A DNA stretch of 22,408 nucleotides from IMCC26077 sp964490435 (GCA_964490435.1 CAZBCF010000024.1:1-22408); one strand, 5' to 3'. Shown: positions 15,616-22,408, counted from the first letter of the stretch. Numbers and translations are program-made. Notes: a model not told the origin generated them from the letters alone.

Positions 15616-17433
15616 CTACTTCGGGTCCCGCTTCTCTAATGACTTGAGGTACTCGTTATAGCGATCAAGCTCATCTGGTATTCCGGCAGCCTTAGCCCGC
15701 TCTGAGTTCCGTTCGATTCGAGCCGCTTCGTTGGAATCTGAACGAACCCATTGAACGAAGGTCGCCGCGAGCGCGAGCAATATCGGAATCTCCCCGAAAG
15801 CCCATCCGAATGCAGCGCCGGTCCTTTGGTCGGCGAGTAAGTCAGGCCACCACGGTCGCTCAAGTGAGGCAAAGTAACCGCCATCAACAAGGACGCTCGA
15901 AGACATGAGCGATACCGAGAAGAACGCATGGATGCTCATGGCCGCAAGCATGACGACCACCCGGGCGATGAAGGGAAGTTTGTTGGGAATCGGATCAACT
16001 CCCATGATTGCCGCGAAGAAAAGAAATCCGGCGAGGAAGAAGTGCAACTCCATGAAGAAGTGACCAAAGTGATAACCCATCAACCATTGGAAGAGATCGG
16101 TGAAATAAAGAACGAACATCGAGATGTCGAAGACCAGCATTGCAACAATCGGATTGGTGAAAAATCGCGAATAACGAGAGTGCAATATGGCGAGTGCATA
16201 ACCGCGGATTCCTCGTTCATTAATGCTTCGCCCAGCAGGTAGGGTGCGCAGCGCTAATGTGATGGGCGCTCCGAGTGCGATAGCGATTGGCGCTAAAGTG
16301 GCAAGTGCCATATGTGCGACCATATGAAACGAGAATGCAACATGTGAGTAGACACCCAGTCCCCCGTTGACAGCGAAGTCTGCGACGCTGATACCCAGTG
16401 CGAAAAAGATAGTCCGATTGACTGGCCACTTATCTCCGCGTTTGTTTAAGACCATGACACCCTTTATATAGAGCGCCACTGCCAAGATGAGCAGGGCAAG
16501 GAAGAGACCATTGGGTTCGTATCCCAGAAACAGCCGCGAGAGCGTCGGCGGTGCTGGCATCGGAGAGCCAAGAATTGGATTTATTACCGGTGCATTATTG
16601 ACTTCAGGTGGGGCGGTCCGCGAGAGGATTACCGCAAGACCCATTGTCACCGCGAAGAGTGCGCCCTCGACGGCAAGTTGTCTGCTCAATACGCCATCAT
16701 CAAATTGGCCACGTTGGCGAGCCCGAAACCTAAAAGCAATGATAAATATAAGAAGTAAGAGTAATGATTTGGTAACAAGCAGCAGGCCGTAGGTGCTCCC
16801 GACATTACTCACGCCACCGATTCGCACCCATCCATTTACCAGGCCACTCAGCGCCACTGCCGCTAAAGACCAGAGCGCAATCGAATGGAACCTAGTCGCT
16901 GCGAAACTTCGTTCCGTTTTCGAGATGAGCGCGAGTGCGATAAGCCCACCAATCCATAGAGCCAAAGCAAACACATGGACGAGCACAAGACCGATGGCCA
17001 GCATGTGATGACCTGATGTCGAACTGTGATTCTCCAAATATGGCGCGAGTAGACCAATGAGTGTGATGACGAGCAGTGCAACAGCGCCGCCAGTTCGTTT
17101 TATTGTGGGAACGAGAAGGACAACCAGCAAAGCAGCAATGATATTGATAAGTAATACTTTGCCTAATATCACCTGCAAAGCGAATGATCGGACGAGATTT
17201 CCGCTGAATATCTCAAGCAATGGTTTGTCTACGATGACAGCTAATTCAGTGAGAAAAACTCCAGTTGCAGACAAAGCCCAAATTGCCGCGATAGGTGAGA
17301 GCAGTTTCTTGAGCTTTAGACCGGAGTCTTGAAGGTACCCCTCGACTTCAGGTAGTAAGAACGCCAGTGCGGTGAGGATTCCTACTAGCGAGAAAGCGCT
17401 GGCAAGCGATAGATACTTGAATAGCGAGATCAT
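15616..17433 (-). CDS. CopD-domain / CtaG-type cytochrome c oxidase assembly fusion membrane protein
   Basis: A 605-residue polytopic protein joining two copper-linked modules. The N-terminal half (about 1-290) is a CopD-like bundle (IAAIWALSATGVFLTELAV, HVFALALWIGGLIALALI, LLLVTKSLLLLLIFIIAF, RQLAVEGALFAVTMGLAVIL). The C-terminal half is of the caa3-type CtaG family: H364 and H370/H374 in FSFHMVAHMALATLAPIAI, YHFGHFFMELHFFLAG, FAAIMGVDPIP and IHAFFSVSLMSSS. This domain order is known in Actinobacteria (Rv0102-type, from memory). Known relatives suggest copper uptake or delivery to cytochrome oxidase. The start overlaps the CopC-like stop by 4 bp (ATGA), so the pair is coupled. The tail is charged and probably cytoplasmic. 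Confidence 0.9.
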   Translation of the reverse strand: MISLFKYLSLASAFSLVGILTALAFLLPEVEGYLQDSGLKLKKLLSPIAAIWALSATGVFLTELAVIVDKPLLEIFSGNLVRSFALQVILGKVLLINIIAALLVVLLVPTIKRTGGAVALLVITLIGLLAPYLENHSSTSGHHMLAIGLVLVHVFALALWIGGLIALALISKTERSFAATRFHSIALWSLAAVALSGLVNGWVRIGGVSNVGSTYGLLLVTKSLLLLLIFIIAFRFRARQRGQFDDGVLSRQLAVEGALFAVTMGLAVILSRTAPPEVNNAPVINPILGSPMPAPPTLSRLFLGYEPNGLFLALLILAVALYIKGVMVLNKRGDKWPVNRTIFFALGISVADFAVNGGLGVYSHVAFSFHMVAHMALATLAPIAIALGAPITLALRTLPAGRSINERGIRGYALAILHSRYSRFFTNPIVAMLVFDISMFVLYFTDLFQWLMGYHFGHFFMELHFFLAGFLFFAAIMGVDPIPNKLPFIARVVVMLAAMSIHAFFSVSLMSSSVLVDGGYFASLERPWWPDLLADQRTGAAFGWAFGEIPILLALAATFVQWVRSDSNEAARIERNSERAKAAGIPDELDRYNEYLKSLEKRDPK

Positions 17434-18038
17434 CTCTGCTTGCGCTTTTTACTCTTTGGCTTACGTGATCTACTTCCGTTGCGAAGCGATCGTCCGATGA
17501 CAACAAGAATGATGAATGATGTGACAAGCAGCGCGACCATAAATATGTCGGTGGCGCGTGAGCTCTTTCCGGTCGCAGCACCGGGGCTGGCTTGGCTCTC
17601 TTCAGGATTTGCACTGGGATTCACACTGGGACTCACACTGGCAGATGGAGTCGAGATCTCGGCTGGGGCATCGTAGGTAAATGAATATGTACCGCTGAGA
17701 ATCTCACCCTCGGCGCTCATGAACTGGTATGTGACTGTGTATCTGCCACCCTCACTCAACTTCTTAAGGCCGATCAGTGCATTCGCCCCATCGATGAGAA
17801 GCGAACCATCATCGACTGCCATCCCACTAGGGGCGCGAACGCTGAGCGAACTTCCCATATCAGTGACTTCACCTGAAAAAGTCAGAGAGATTGCGCTTGG
17901 GGCAGTGGTGATTGTGGAATCGATAATAGGGTCTGCCGCCACTAACTCGAACGCGAGGGCTGGAAAGCTTGAAAGTGCGAAAAAGAGCGTTAGGCATATC
18001 GCTTGTAAAGACCGCTTCCACCTGATTCGCACCTGCAT
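17430..18038 (-). CDS. CopC-like exported protein with C-terminal membrane anchor, copper ligands absent
   Basis: A 202-residue precursor. Residues 1-29 form a signal peptide (basic RIRWKRS, hydrophobic core, PALA cleavage site). Residues 30-128 match the CopC beta-barrel (AADPIIDSTITTAPSAISL, TFSGEV, GGRYTVTYQFMSAEGE, LSGTYSFTYDA). A Pro/Ser linker with 12-bp repeats follows (about 129-160), then a membrane segment at 164-182 and a very basic tail. Canonical CopC binds Cu(II) through an N-terminal His and the Asp/His of SADGH; here the mature end is Phe and that motif reads SAEGE, so the site is missing. It precedes and overlaps the CopD-CtaG gene (ATGA), the usual CopC-CopD order. A GATATT box ends 6 nt before the ATG. 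Confidence 0.88.
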   Translation of the reverse strand: MQVRIRWKRSLQAICLTLFFALSSFPALAFELVAADPIIDSTITTAPSAISLTFSGEVTDMGSSLSVRAPSGMAVDDGSLLIDGANALIGLKKLSEGGRYTVTYQFMSAEGEILSGTYSFTYDAPAEISTPSASVSPSVNPSANPEESQASPGAATGKSSRATDIFMVALLVTSFIILVVIGRSLRNGSRSRKPKSKKRKQR

Positions 18039-18044
18039 CGAACT

Positions 18045-18050
18045 AATATC
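18045..18050 (-). promoter_or_regulatory. Putative -10 box of the copC-like operon
   Basis: On the minus strand GATATT is followed by AGTTCG and then the ATG at 18038, a 6-nt spacing that fits a leaderless start. There is no Shine-Dalgarno sequence. No convincing -35 box was seen, and no copper-regulator site was recognised. Confidence 0.35.
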
Positions 18051-18133
18051 CCCCCAGAAAACCTTGATTAGCGCCTATCGTCCCACGGTTCTAAACTTAG
18101 CGGGCCAGATTTGGCTCAGTGAATCTAAAAATT

Positions 18134-18139
18134 AGGAGG
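18134..18139 (+). promoter_or_regulatory. Strong Shine-Dalgarno for the fmdB-like gene
   Basis: AGGAGG lies 5 nt upstream of GTG 18145 and decides this non-ATG start. It is the clearest ribosome-binding site in the window, where several other genes have none. Confidence 0.8.
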
Positions 18140-18144
18140 TAGCG

Positions 18145-18387
18145 GTGCCGACATATCAATACTTCTGCGACGGTTGCTCCCTCGATTTTGAGGCGAGTCG
18201 GTCATTCACTGACACATCTGAACAACCCTGCCCACAGTGCGAGAGCGCTGCCCGCAAGGTCTTTGCTCCGGTGGGCGTGCACTTCAAGGGTGCGGGCTTC
18301 TATCGAACTGACTCTCGAAAGAGCATGGGTGGCTCTTCTGAGGGCTCAGCCGGTGGCGCAAGCGCGCCGTCCACATCTAAGGAGTAG
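18145..18387 (+). CDS. FmdB-family zinc-ribbon protein (Rv0991c/Ruc-like)
   Basis: An 80-residue protein. The N-terminal zinc ribbon begins MPTYQYFCDGC and has cysteines at 8, 11, 29 and 32 (CDGC and CPQC). It is followed by KVFAPVGVHFKGAGFYRTDSR, the family's conserved segment, and a Ser/Gly/Ala-rich, probably disordered tail. The M. tuberculosis relative Rv0991c (Ruc) is described as a redox-regulated chaperone that works with the DnaK system; the four cysteines would be its redox/zinc switch. In mycobacteria it adjoins the 5-FCL gene (from memory); here 3.7 kb with the copC/copD and acyl-CoA dehydrogenase genes lies between. The GTG start is fixed by a perfect AGGAGG. Confidence 0.9.
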   Translation: MPTYQYFCDGCSLDFEASRSFTDTSEQPCPQCESAARKVFAPVGVHFKGAGFYRTDSRKSMGGSSEGSAGGASAPSTSKE

Positions 18388-18424
18388 CCGGTTTTTCACT
18401 CGTTATTTGTGAGAATCTCATTGC

Positions 18425-18625
18425 ATGTCAACAGGCAAGCAACAACGCGCTCGTCATCTCGAGAGAATCTTCTTACATTTAACGGTTCCAACAGATCGTG
18501 AGCGCATCAAAAATTTCATCGGGGTCGTAGTGACGCTTTCAGTGATGCGGCGGTCGATCGCGCAGAATCTCATCATCTCGAGTGGAGCCCTTTTGACTCT
18601 CCTCTTGATCTACCTCATCGTGTGA
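18425..18625 (+). CDS. Possible small membrane protein (66 aa), unknown function
   Basis: The frame encodes a basic N-terminal half (GKQQRARHLERI, DRERIKNF, MRRS) and a single C-terminal hydrophobic segment (about 48-66, NLIISSGALLTLLLIYLIV), the layout of a tail-anchored protein. Codons (many atc, ctc, gag) look like those of neighbours. It fills a gap otherwise empty of genes between fmdB and tetR. There is no Shine-Dalgarno; GAATCT 6 nt before the ATG is a weak -10 candidate. I recognise no family, and a chance frame is possible. Confidence 0.45.
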   Translation: MSTGKQQRARHLERIFLHLTVPTDRERIKNFIGVVVTLSVMRRSIAQNLIISSGALLTLLLIYLIV

Positions 18626-18665
18626 GGAGTCGGGATCTTCGGGGCCCATAGTTTTCGAGTCAACC

Positions 18666-19280
18666 TCATTTCTTAAGCAGCGCATCTTGTACGCCATCCA
18701 TGACTGCAGTGCGGAAGAATTGGATCTCTGCAGCAGCAACAGCTCTGTTAGCGACAAGGGTAGCAACGCCATGTACCGCGCTCCAGGCAACCAGTGGTGC
18801 TGAATCGCGCTTGTTCTTCGGGGTCATCCCTAATTCTATGAACTTCTCAATACTCTGATTCAGGATCTGCCAAGCCAACTCGCTATATTCGACAGTGCGC
18901 TTCTCTTGGTGGTGGATAAAAGCAATCTCAAAGAGTTTTGGGTGTTTATCTGCGTAATCGATGTAAGCATCGCCCATCGCCCGAAACTTCTCTAATTCGA
19001 ACTTCTTTATATCTGGACTCGACTTCACACTTTTTTGCCGAACAAGCATGAACTCGCCAAGTTCTTTCCTGACCTGACAGGTAATCTCCGAAAGCAGTTC
19101 CTCAAGCGATGCGAAGTGCCGATAGAGTGCAGGAGCGGTCACACCAATCTTTGCGGCGACTCTGCGGATGCCAAGAGCCGGCAAACCTCCCGACTCAATC
19201 AAGTTCCGACCAGCAACCATTGCCGCAGCTTTCAAGTCGCCGTGGTGATAGCCCGAACCTTTGCGCTGTAGTGTTAACAT
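18666..19280 (-). CDS. TetR-family regulator divergent from the MMPL exporter
   Basis: A 204-residue regulator. It starts MLTLQRKGSGYHHGDL, and the HTH lies at about 34-57 (LPALGIRRVAAKIGVTAPALYRHF), followed by SLEELLSEI. The YHHGDL opening and the YRHF recognition helix are typical of TetR proteins with a WHG-type C-terminal domain; the rest is helical and presumably binds a ligand. It is transcribed away from the MMPL gene, 55 bp apart, with a shared palindrome centred on its own start codon, so it probably represses both genes. ATG 19280 is preceded by a good promoter (TTGACG, 17 bp, CATAAT, 7 nt) and no Shine-Dalgarno, suggesting a leaderless transcript. The ligand is unknown. Confidence 0.92.
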   Translation of the reverse strand: MLTLQRKGSGYHHGDLKAAAMVAGRNLIESGGLPALGIRRVAAKIGVTAPALYRHFASLEELLSEITCQVRKELGEFMLVRQKSVKSSPDIKKFELEKFRAMGDAYIDYADKHPKLFEIAFIHHQEKRTVEYSELAWQILNQSIEKFIELGMTPKNKRDSAPLVAWSAVHGVATLVANRAVAAAEIQFFRTAVMDGVQDALLKK

Positions 19281-19288
19281 CGTTTACA
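19272..19288. promoter_or_regulatory. Candidate TetR operator (17-bp palindrome)
   Basis: TGTTAACATCGTTTACA is an inverted repeat, TGTTAAC / TGTAAAC, with six of seven positions matching and a 3-bp centre. It covers the start codon of the divergent tetR gene and overlaps the -10 regions of both directions. Size, symmetry and place fit a TetR dimer site. Palindrome seen directly; binding inferred. Confidence 0.65.
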
Positions 19289-19316
19289 TTATGCCAGCAA
19301 GCGAAATCAACGTCAA
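19285..19316 (-). promoter_or_regulatory. Promoter of the tetR gene
   Basis: On the minus strand TTGACG (19316-19311) and CATAAT (19293-19288) are separated by 17 bp, each one base from the sigma-70 consensus. CATAAT ends 7 nt before ATG 19280, implying a leaderless mRNA. The opposite direction shows a weaker TTGCGC (19261-19266), 18 bp, TACATT (19285-19290) that could drive the MMPL gene. Confidence 0.6.
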
Positions 19317-19335
19317 TCGATAAGGGTGGGAAATC

Positions 19336-21441
19336 ATGTTTGAGAGACTCGGCCGTTTCATCGCGCAGCGCAGCAAATCCGTTCTGATTATCTCGTTGCT
19401 GACTTTGATAGTCGCCGGCGCAGTCGGCTTTCAAGCATTCGGAAAACTCGATGGTGGTGGATACAACGACCCCAAGAGTGAATCTTCTCGCGCCTTCGAG
19501 TATCTCAAATCTGAATTCAAACTCGAAGACCCTGCGGTCATACTTGTGATTGATGCGCCCAATGCAAGCGCTGATGATGCACAGGTGCGGACAACAGTCG
19601 ATGCAATCACCGCAAAGGTGAGCGCTACTACAGGCGTCACCAAAGTACTGTCCTACTGGAATACCGGATCACCCCAATTGCTGAGCGCAGATCGCAAAGC
19701 GGGGTATCTCTTTGCCTACGCGAAAGATGATTCGTTCGACGGGTTGAGTGAGGTTGCCAAGAGCGTTGAGGCGAGTGTGGGGAGCACCTTTCAGGGGCTT
19801 TCAATCTATTACACCGGTACTGGAGCAGTTGGCGATGCCATCAACACCAAGATTGGTGACGACCTCAAGAAATCTGAGTCATTAGCGATTCCACTCACAT
19901 TCATCTTGTTGCTCTTCGTGTTCGGTGGCGTCATCGCTTCTGCGATGCCCCTCGTTGTGGGCATTAGCGCAATCCTGGGTTCATTCTTCATCATCTACCT
20001 ACTTACGCTCTTCACCGATGTAAGCATCTACGCAATGAATCTGATTACCGGACTCGGGCTAGGTCTGGGCATCGACTATTCACTCCTGATAGTCAATCGC
20101 TTTCGCGAAGAGTTCCATCAAGGAAAGAGCATCCACGACGCAGTGATTCGCACAGTTGCCACGGCCGGTCGCACCGTCTTCTTCTCCGGTTTAACCGTTC
20201 TTGTGACTCTGGCCTCGCTGCTCTTCTTCCCACTCAACTTCCTTAAATCCTTTGGATATGCAGGTATCTCGGTAGTCGCGCTAGCAGTGCTGGGGGCTCT
20301 GATTCCGCTCCCGGCGACTTTGGCAGTGCTCGGAAAACGCATCGATAAATGGGTCATCAAAAAATCTTCGGTCACGCCAAAGGAAGATGGTAGGTGGGCA
20401 GATCTCGCACGATTCGTGATGCGCAAGCCGCTCACCATCACAATTCTCACCCTCATTCTGCTGGGAATACTCGCCGCACCAATCCGAAACATCGCGTTTG
20501 GTCAGACTGATGTGACTGTGCTACCGAAGACACATCCGGTGGCGATGACTTCACAACTCATTGATGAGCGCTTCCCTGGACGTGAGGCCACTCCCGTTGA
20601 ATTCCTCTTCATAGATGGGGCAAAGAATCTCTCGACCCAAGAGATTGACTCGTACAAGAGCAAAATTGAAGATGTACCTGGCATCACTCATGTCACTGAG
20701 AACACCACTGCTAATGGCATTGTTCGATTCCAGGCAATTCACAAAATGAGTCCGCGTACCTCGGCGGCGCAGACTTTGATCAATGAGATTCGCGATATTC
20801 CTGCGCCTGCCGGTTTGTTAATTGGTGGAGTCGCTGCCGACTACACCGACACCCAAAATGGAATTGCAGGTGCACTACCCATAGCTTTAGGTTGGGTCCT
20901 GCTCAGCGTGCTCATCTTGCTCTTTGGATTCACTGGCTCAGTGATTCTTCCGATCAAGGCGGTGCTGCTTAATGTGCTCTCTCTCAGCGCCACATTAGGC
21001 GTCGTCACATGGATCTTCATCGAGGGTAACTTCGCCAAAAACTTGGGCGACTTCACAATCACTGGAACTGTAGACACAGGAATGATCATCTTGATGCTAC
21101 TGACCACTTTCGGTCTATCCATGGACTACGAAGTTTTCTTACTCTCTCGCATCAAAGAGGAATACCAGCGGAGTGGGAATAATAAAGAATCCGTTGCCTT
21201 TGGTCTTCAGAAATCTGCTCGGATTGTCACTGCTGCAGCATTAATTCTTGCTGTGGTCTTTGCAGCATTCGTAATAAGCGGCGTGACTTCAATCAAAATC
21301 CTCGGATTGGGCGTTGCTTTTGCGATTCTGCTCGATGCGACGGTTGTTAGAGCCCTATTGGTCCCTGCGCTGATGCGGATGTTTGGTGATGCGAACTGGT
21401 GGGCACCAGCCAGGCTTAAACGGTTTTCCATCTCACACTAG
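19336..21441 (+). CDS. MMPL/RND-family membrane exporter
   Basis: A 701-residue inner-membrane transporter of the MMPL branch of the RND superfamily, driven by proton flow. It is built of two similar halves, each with one membrane helix, an outer domain and a five-helix bundle. The proton-relay Asp-Tyr pairs are intact: D247-Y248 in GLGIDYSLLIVNRFREEF and D597-Y598 in LSMDYEVFLLSRIKEEY. The length matches the Streptomyces/Bacillus YdfJ-like group rather than the longer mycobacterial lipid exporters with large insertions. ATG 19336 follows AGGGTGGG at a 5-nt spacing. The divergent TetR gene and shared operator suggest a substrate-induced efflux pump. The substrate (drug, lipid or metabolite) cannot be read. 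Confidence 0.94.
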   Translation: MFERLGRFIAQRSKSVLIISLLTLIVAGAVGFQAFGKLDGGGYNDPKSESSRAFEYLKSEFKLEDPAVILVIDAPNASADDAQVRTTVDAITAKVSATTGVTKVLSYWNTGSPQLLSADRKAGYLFAYAKDDSFDGLSEVAKSVEASVGSTFQGLSIYYTGTGAVGDAINTKIGDDLKKSESLAIPLTFILLLFVFGGVIASAMPLVVGISAILGSFFIIYLLTLFTDVSIYAMNLITGLGLGLGIDYSLLIVNRFREEFHQGKSIHDAVIRTVATAGRTVFFSGLTVLVTLASLLFFPLNFLKSFGYAGISVVALAVLGALIPLPATLAVLGKRIDKWVIKKSSVTPKEDGRWADLARFVMRKPLTITILTLILLGILAAPIRNIAFGQTDVTVLPKTHPVAMTSQLIDERFPGREATPVEFLFIDGAKNLSTQEIDSYKSKIEDVPGITHVTENTTANGIVRFQAIHKMSPRTSAAQTLINEIRDIPAPAGLLIGGVAADYTDTQNGIAGALPIALGWVLLSVLILLFGFTGSVILPIKAVLLNVLSLSATLGVVTWIFIEGNFAKNLGDFTITGTVDTGMIILMLLTTFGLSMDYEVFLLSRIKEEYQRSGNNKESVAFGLQKSARIVTAAALILAVVFAAFVISGVTSIKILGLGVAFAILLDATVVRALLVPALMRMFGDANWWAPARLKRFSISH

Positions 21442-21449
21442 CTATCAAT

Positions 21450-21455
21450 TAGACT
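21450..21455 (+). promoter_or_regulatory. Putative -10 box of a leaderless purU transcript
   Basis: TAGACT ends 6 nt before the purU ATG at 21462, while no Shine-Dalgarno is present. It lies in the 20-bp gap after the MMPL stop, so purU would have its own promoter. An out-of-frame ATG at 21458 would give a 10-codon frame only. Confidence 0.45.
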
Positions 21456-21461
21456 TCATGA

Positions 21462-22301
21462 ATGGATTTGCTAGCGACCTTCACCTGTAAAGATACTTCG
21501 GGCATAGTGCACACGATGACTGATGCAATCTTGAAGTGTCGCGGAAACATCATCGAGAATCAACAATTTACCGACCCGCTCACTGGCATGTTCTGCATGC
21601 GCACTCGGTTCACCACCGATTCATCACTGGCTGAATCCGAGGCTATCCTGAGTAAGGAATTGGAAAGATTTGCACCCGAACTCAAGGTTCGCGAAGTGAG
21701 TAAGCGTCCTCGCGCTTTGATCTTGGTCACTAAGGAAAGCCATTGCCTAAGAGATATCCTCTACCTTCGAGAACTAGGTGAACTACCAGTCGAGATTCCG
21801 CTCGTAATCTCAAATCATGAAGAGTTGCGTAGCTTGGTCGAGTCACATGGGATTGCATTTGAATATCTGCCGGTGAACGCTGAAAATAAGCAAGCTCAAG
21901 AGTCAGAAATCATGAAACGAATTGAGTCTCTTGAAATCGATGTTGTCGTCCTAGCTCGCTACATGCAAATTCTCTCTAGTGAATTCTGTAATCAGTTTGC
22001 CGGCCACATCATAAATATCCATCATTCATTCTTACCTGGATTCAAAGGAGCGCGTCCTTATCATCAAGCATATGAACGCGGTGTAAAAATCATAGGTGCT
22101 ACGGCGCACTTCGTGACTGAAGATCTCGATGAGGGTCCAATCATTGAACAAGATGTCGCTCATGTAACCCACTCAGCTACTCCAGAAGAACTCATCTCGA
22201 TTGGTCGAGATATTGAAAGACGAGTGCTCGCAAAAGCCGTACGCATGTACGCTGAAGATCGCATCTTTCTGCTTGGCAATCGCACTGTGATTTTCAATTA
22301 A
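21462..22301 (+). CDS. purU: Formyltetrahydrofolate deformylase
   Basis: PurU hydrolyses 10-formyl-THF to THF and formate, balancing one-carbon pools and feeding formate to PurT-type purine synthesis. The 279-residue protein has an N-terminal ACT domain (about 1-80; LLATFTCKDTSGIVHTMTDAIL, GGN-like RGNIIENQQF), a KRPRALILVTKESHCLRDIL linker, and a formyltransferase domain. Catalytic residues are in place: N185 and H187 in INIHHSFLPGFKGARPYHQAY and D223 in EDLDEGPIIEQD. Length is usual. It lies 20 bp behind the MMPL gene but has its own candidate -10 box, so a shared transcript is uncertain. Confidence 0.96.
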   Translation: MDLLATFTCKDTSGIVHTMTDAILKCRGNIIENQQFTDPLTGMFCMRTRFTTDSSLAESEAILSKELERFAPELKVREVSKRPRALILVTKESHCLRDILYLRELGELPVEIPLVISNHEELRSLVESHGIAFEYLPVNAENKQAQESEIMKRIESLEIDVVVLARYMQILSSEFCNQFAGHIINIHHSFLPGFKGARPYHQAYERGVKIIGATAHFVTEDLDEGPIIEQDVAHVTHSATPEELISIGRDIERRVLAKAVRMYAEDRIFLLGNRTVIFN

Positions 22302-22314
22302 TACTGCTAGATCA

Positions 22315-22354
22315 AACAAAAGGACAAAAGAACAAAAGAACAAAAGAACAAAAG
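22315..22354. repeat. Five tandem copies of an 8-bp unit (AACAAAAG)
   Basis: The unit AACAAAAG repeats five times with period exactly 8; only the second copy differs (GACAAAAG). It fills most of the space between purU and tRNA-Arg and begins 2 bp after the mature 3' end of the tRNA. On the tRNA strand it is a CTTTTGTT run whose T-rich character could help end transcription, though there is no hairpin. It is too short and has no spacers to be CRISPR. Confidence 0.9.
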
Positions 22355-22356
22355 AG

Positions 22357-22408
22357 TGTCCCCGACCAGAATCGAACTGGTGACCTACCGCTTAGGAGGC
22401 GATCGCTC
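22357..22408 (-). tRNA. tRNA-Arg (anticodon CCU), 5' part beyond window edge
   Basis: On the minus strand the anticodon stem ATCGC/GCGGT (one G-T pair) encloses CTCCTAA, with CCT at positions 34-36 (Arg, AGG codon). The T arm ACCAG-TTCGATT-CTGGT and the 3' acceptor strand CGGGGAC with discriminator A follow. CCA is not encoded. The D arm and 5' acceptor strand are cut off by the window end. Confidence 0.92.

Noticed and set aside
18410..18420. Perfect short palindrome TGAGAATCTCA before the small membrane ORF
   Set aside because: Arms of only five bases occur often by chance; no matching copy was noticed at another promoter here.
22315..22354. CRISPR array
   Set aside because: The unit is 8 bp with no spacers; it is a simple tandem repeat.

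Overview
The window looks like a contig from a compact actinobacterial (Actinomycetota) genome of roughly 50% GC. I infer a small, streamlined aquatic lineage of the Nanopelagicales type, but that placement is a guess from gene density, start signals and one surface-protein tail. Intergenic gaps are mostly under 110 bp, many genes overlap by 1-8 bp, and several starts sit 6-8 bp behind a TANNNT box, as expected for leaderless mRNAs. Much of the gene order recalls Mycobacterium tuberculosis Rv0991c to Rv1019 (from memory): FmdB/Ruc, 5-FCL, galU, moeA1/glp, rimJ, Rv0996-type membrane protein, pmt, rsmI, metG, tatD, ksgA, ispE, glmU, tRNA-Gln, TetR.

Layout. 1-1497 (minus): 3'-truncated glmU behind tRNA-Gln(UUG). 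1596-2757 (plus): a TetR regulator overlapping a MarR regulator by 4 bp. 2758-2857: exactly 100 N, an assembly gap that falsely joins the MarR frame to the C-terminal part of a cysteine-containing, probably exported protein (2858-4267). 4257-9342 (minus): a tightly coupled operon rsmI-metG-tatD-rsmA-ispE covering rRNA methylation, Met-tRNA synthesis, a TatD nuclease and isoprenoid precursor synthesis. 9376-10743 (plus): a protein O-mannosyltransferase. 10760-13877 (minus): galU, a shortened MoeA/Glp-like protein, a RimJ-like acetyltransferase and a GlpR/SepX-like membrane protein. 13903-14412 (plus): 5-formyltetrahydrofolate cyclo-ligase. 14441-18038 (minus): CopC-like protein, CopD-CtaG fusion, acyl-CoA dehydrogenase. 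18145-18625 (plus): FmdB/Ruc-type zinc ribbon and a possible small membrane protein. 18666-21441: a divergent TetR/MMPL pair sharing a palindromic operator. 21462-22301 (plus): purU. The end holds five 8-bp tandem repeats and a truncated tRNA-Arg(CCU).

Most genes are housekeeping. The most interesting signals are: (1) a MoeA homologue lacking domain II and its catalytic motifs, encoded near a GlpR/SepX-like membrane protein, which suggests a dedicated cell-division scaffold; (2) a CopC-like protein without its copper ligands, coupled to a CopD-CtaG fusion that keeps its histidines; (3) a TetR/MMPL operator centred on the regulator's start codon; (4) the two-cysteine basic tail on the surface protein.
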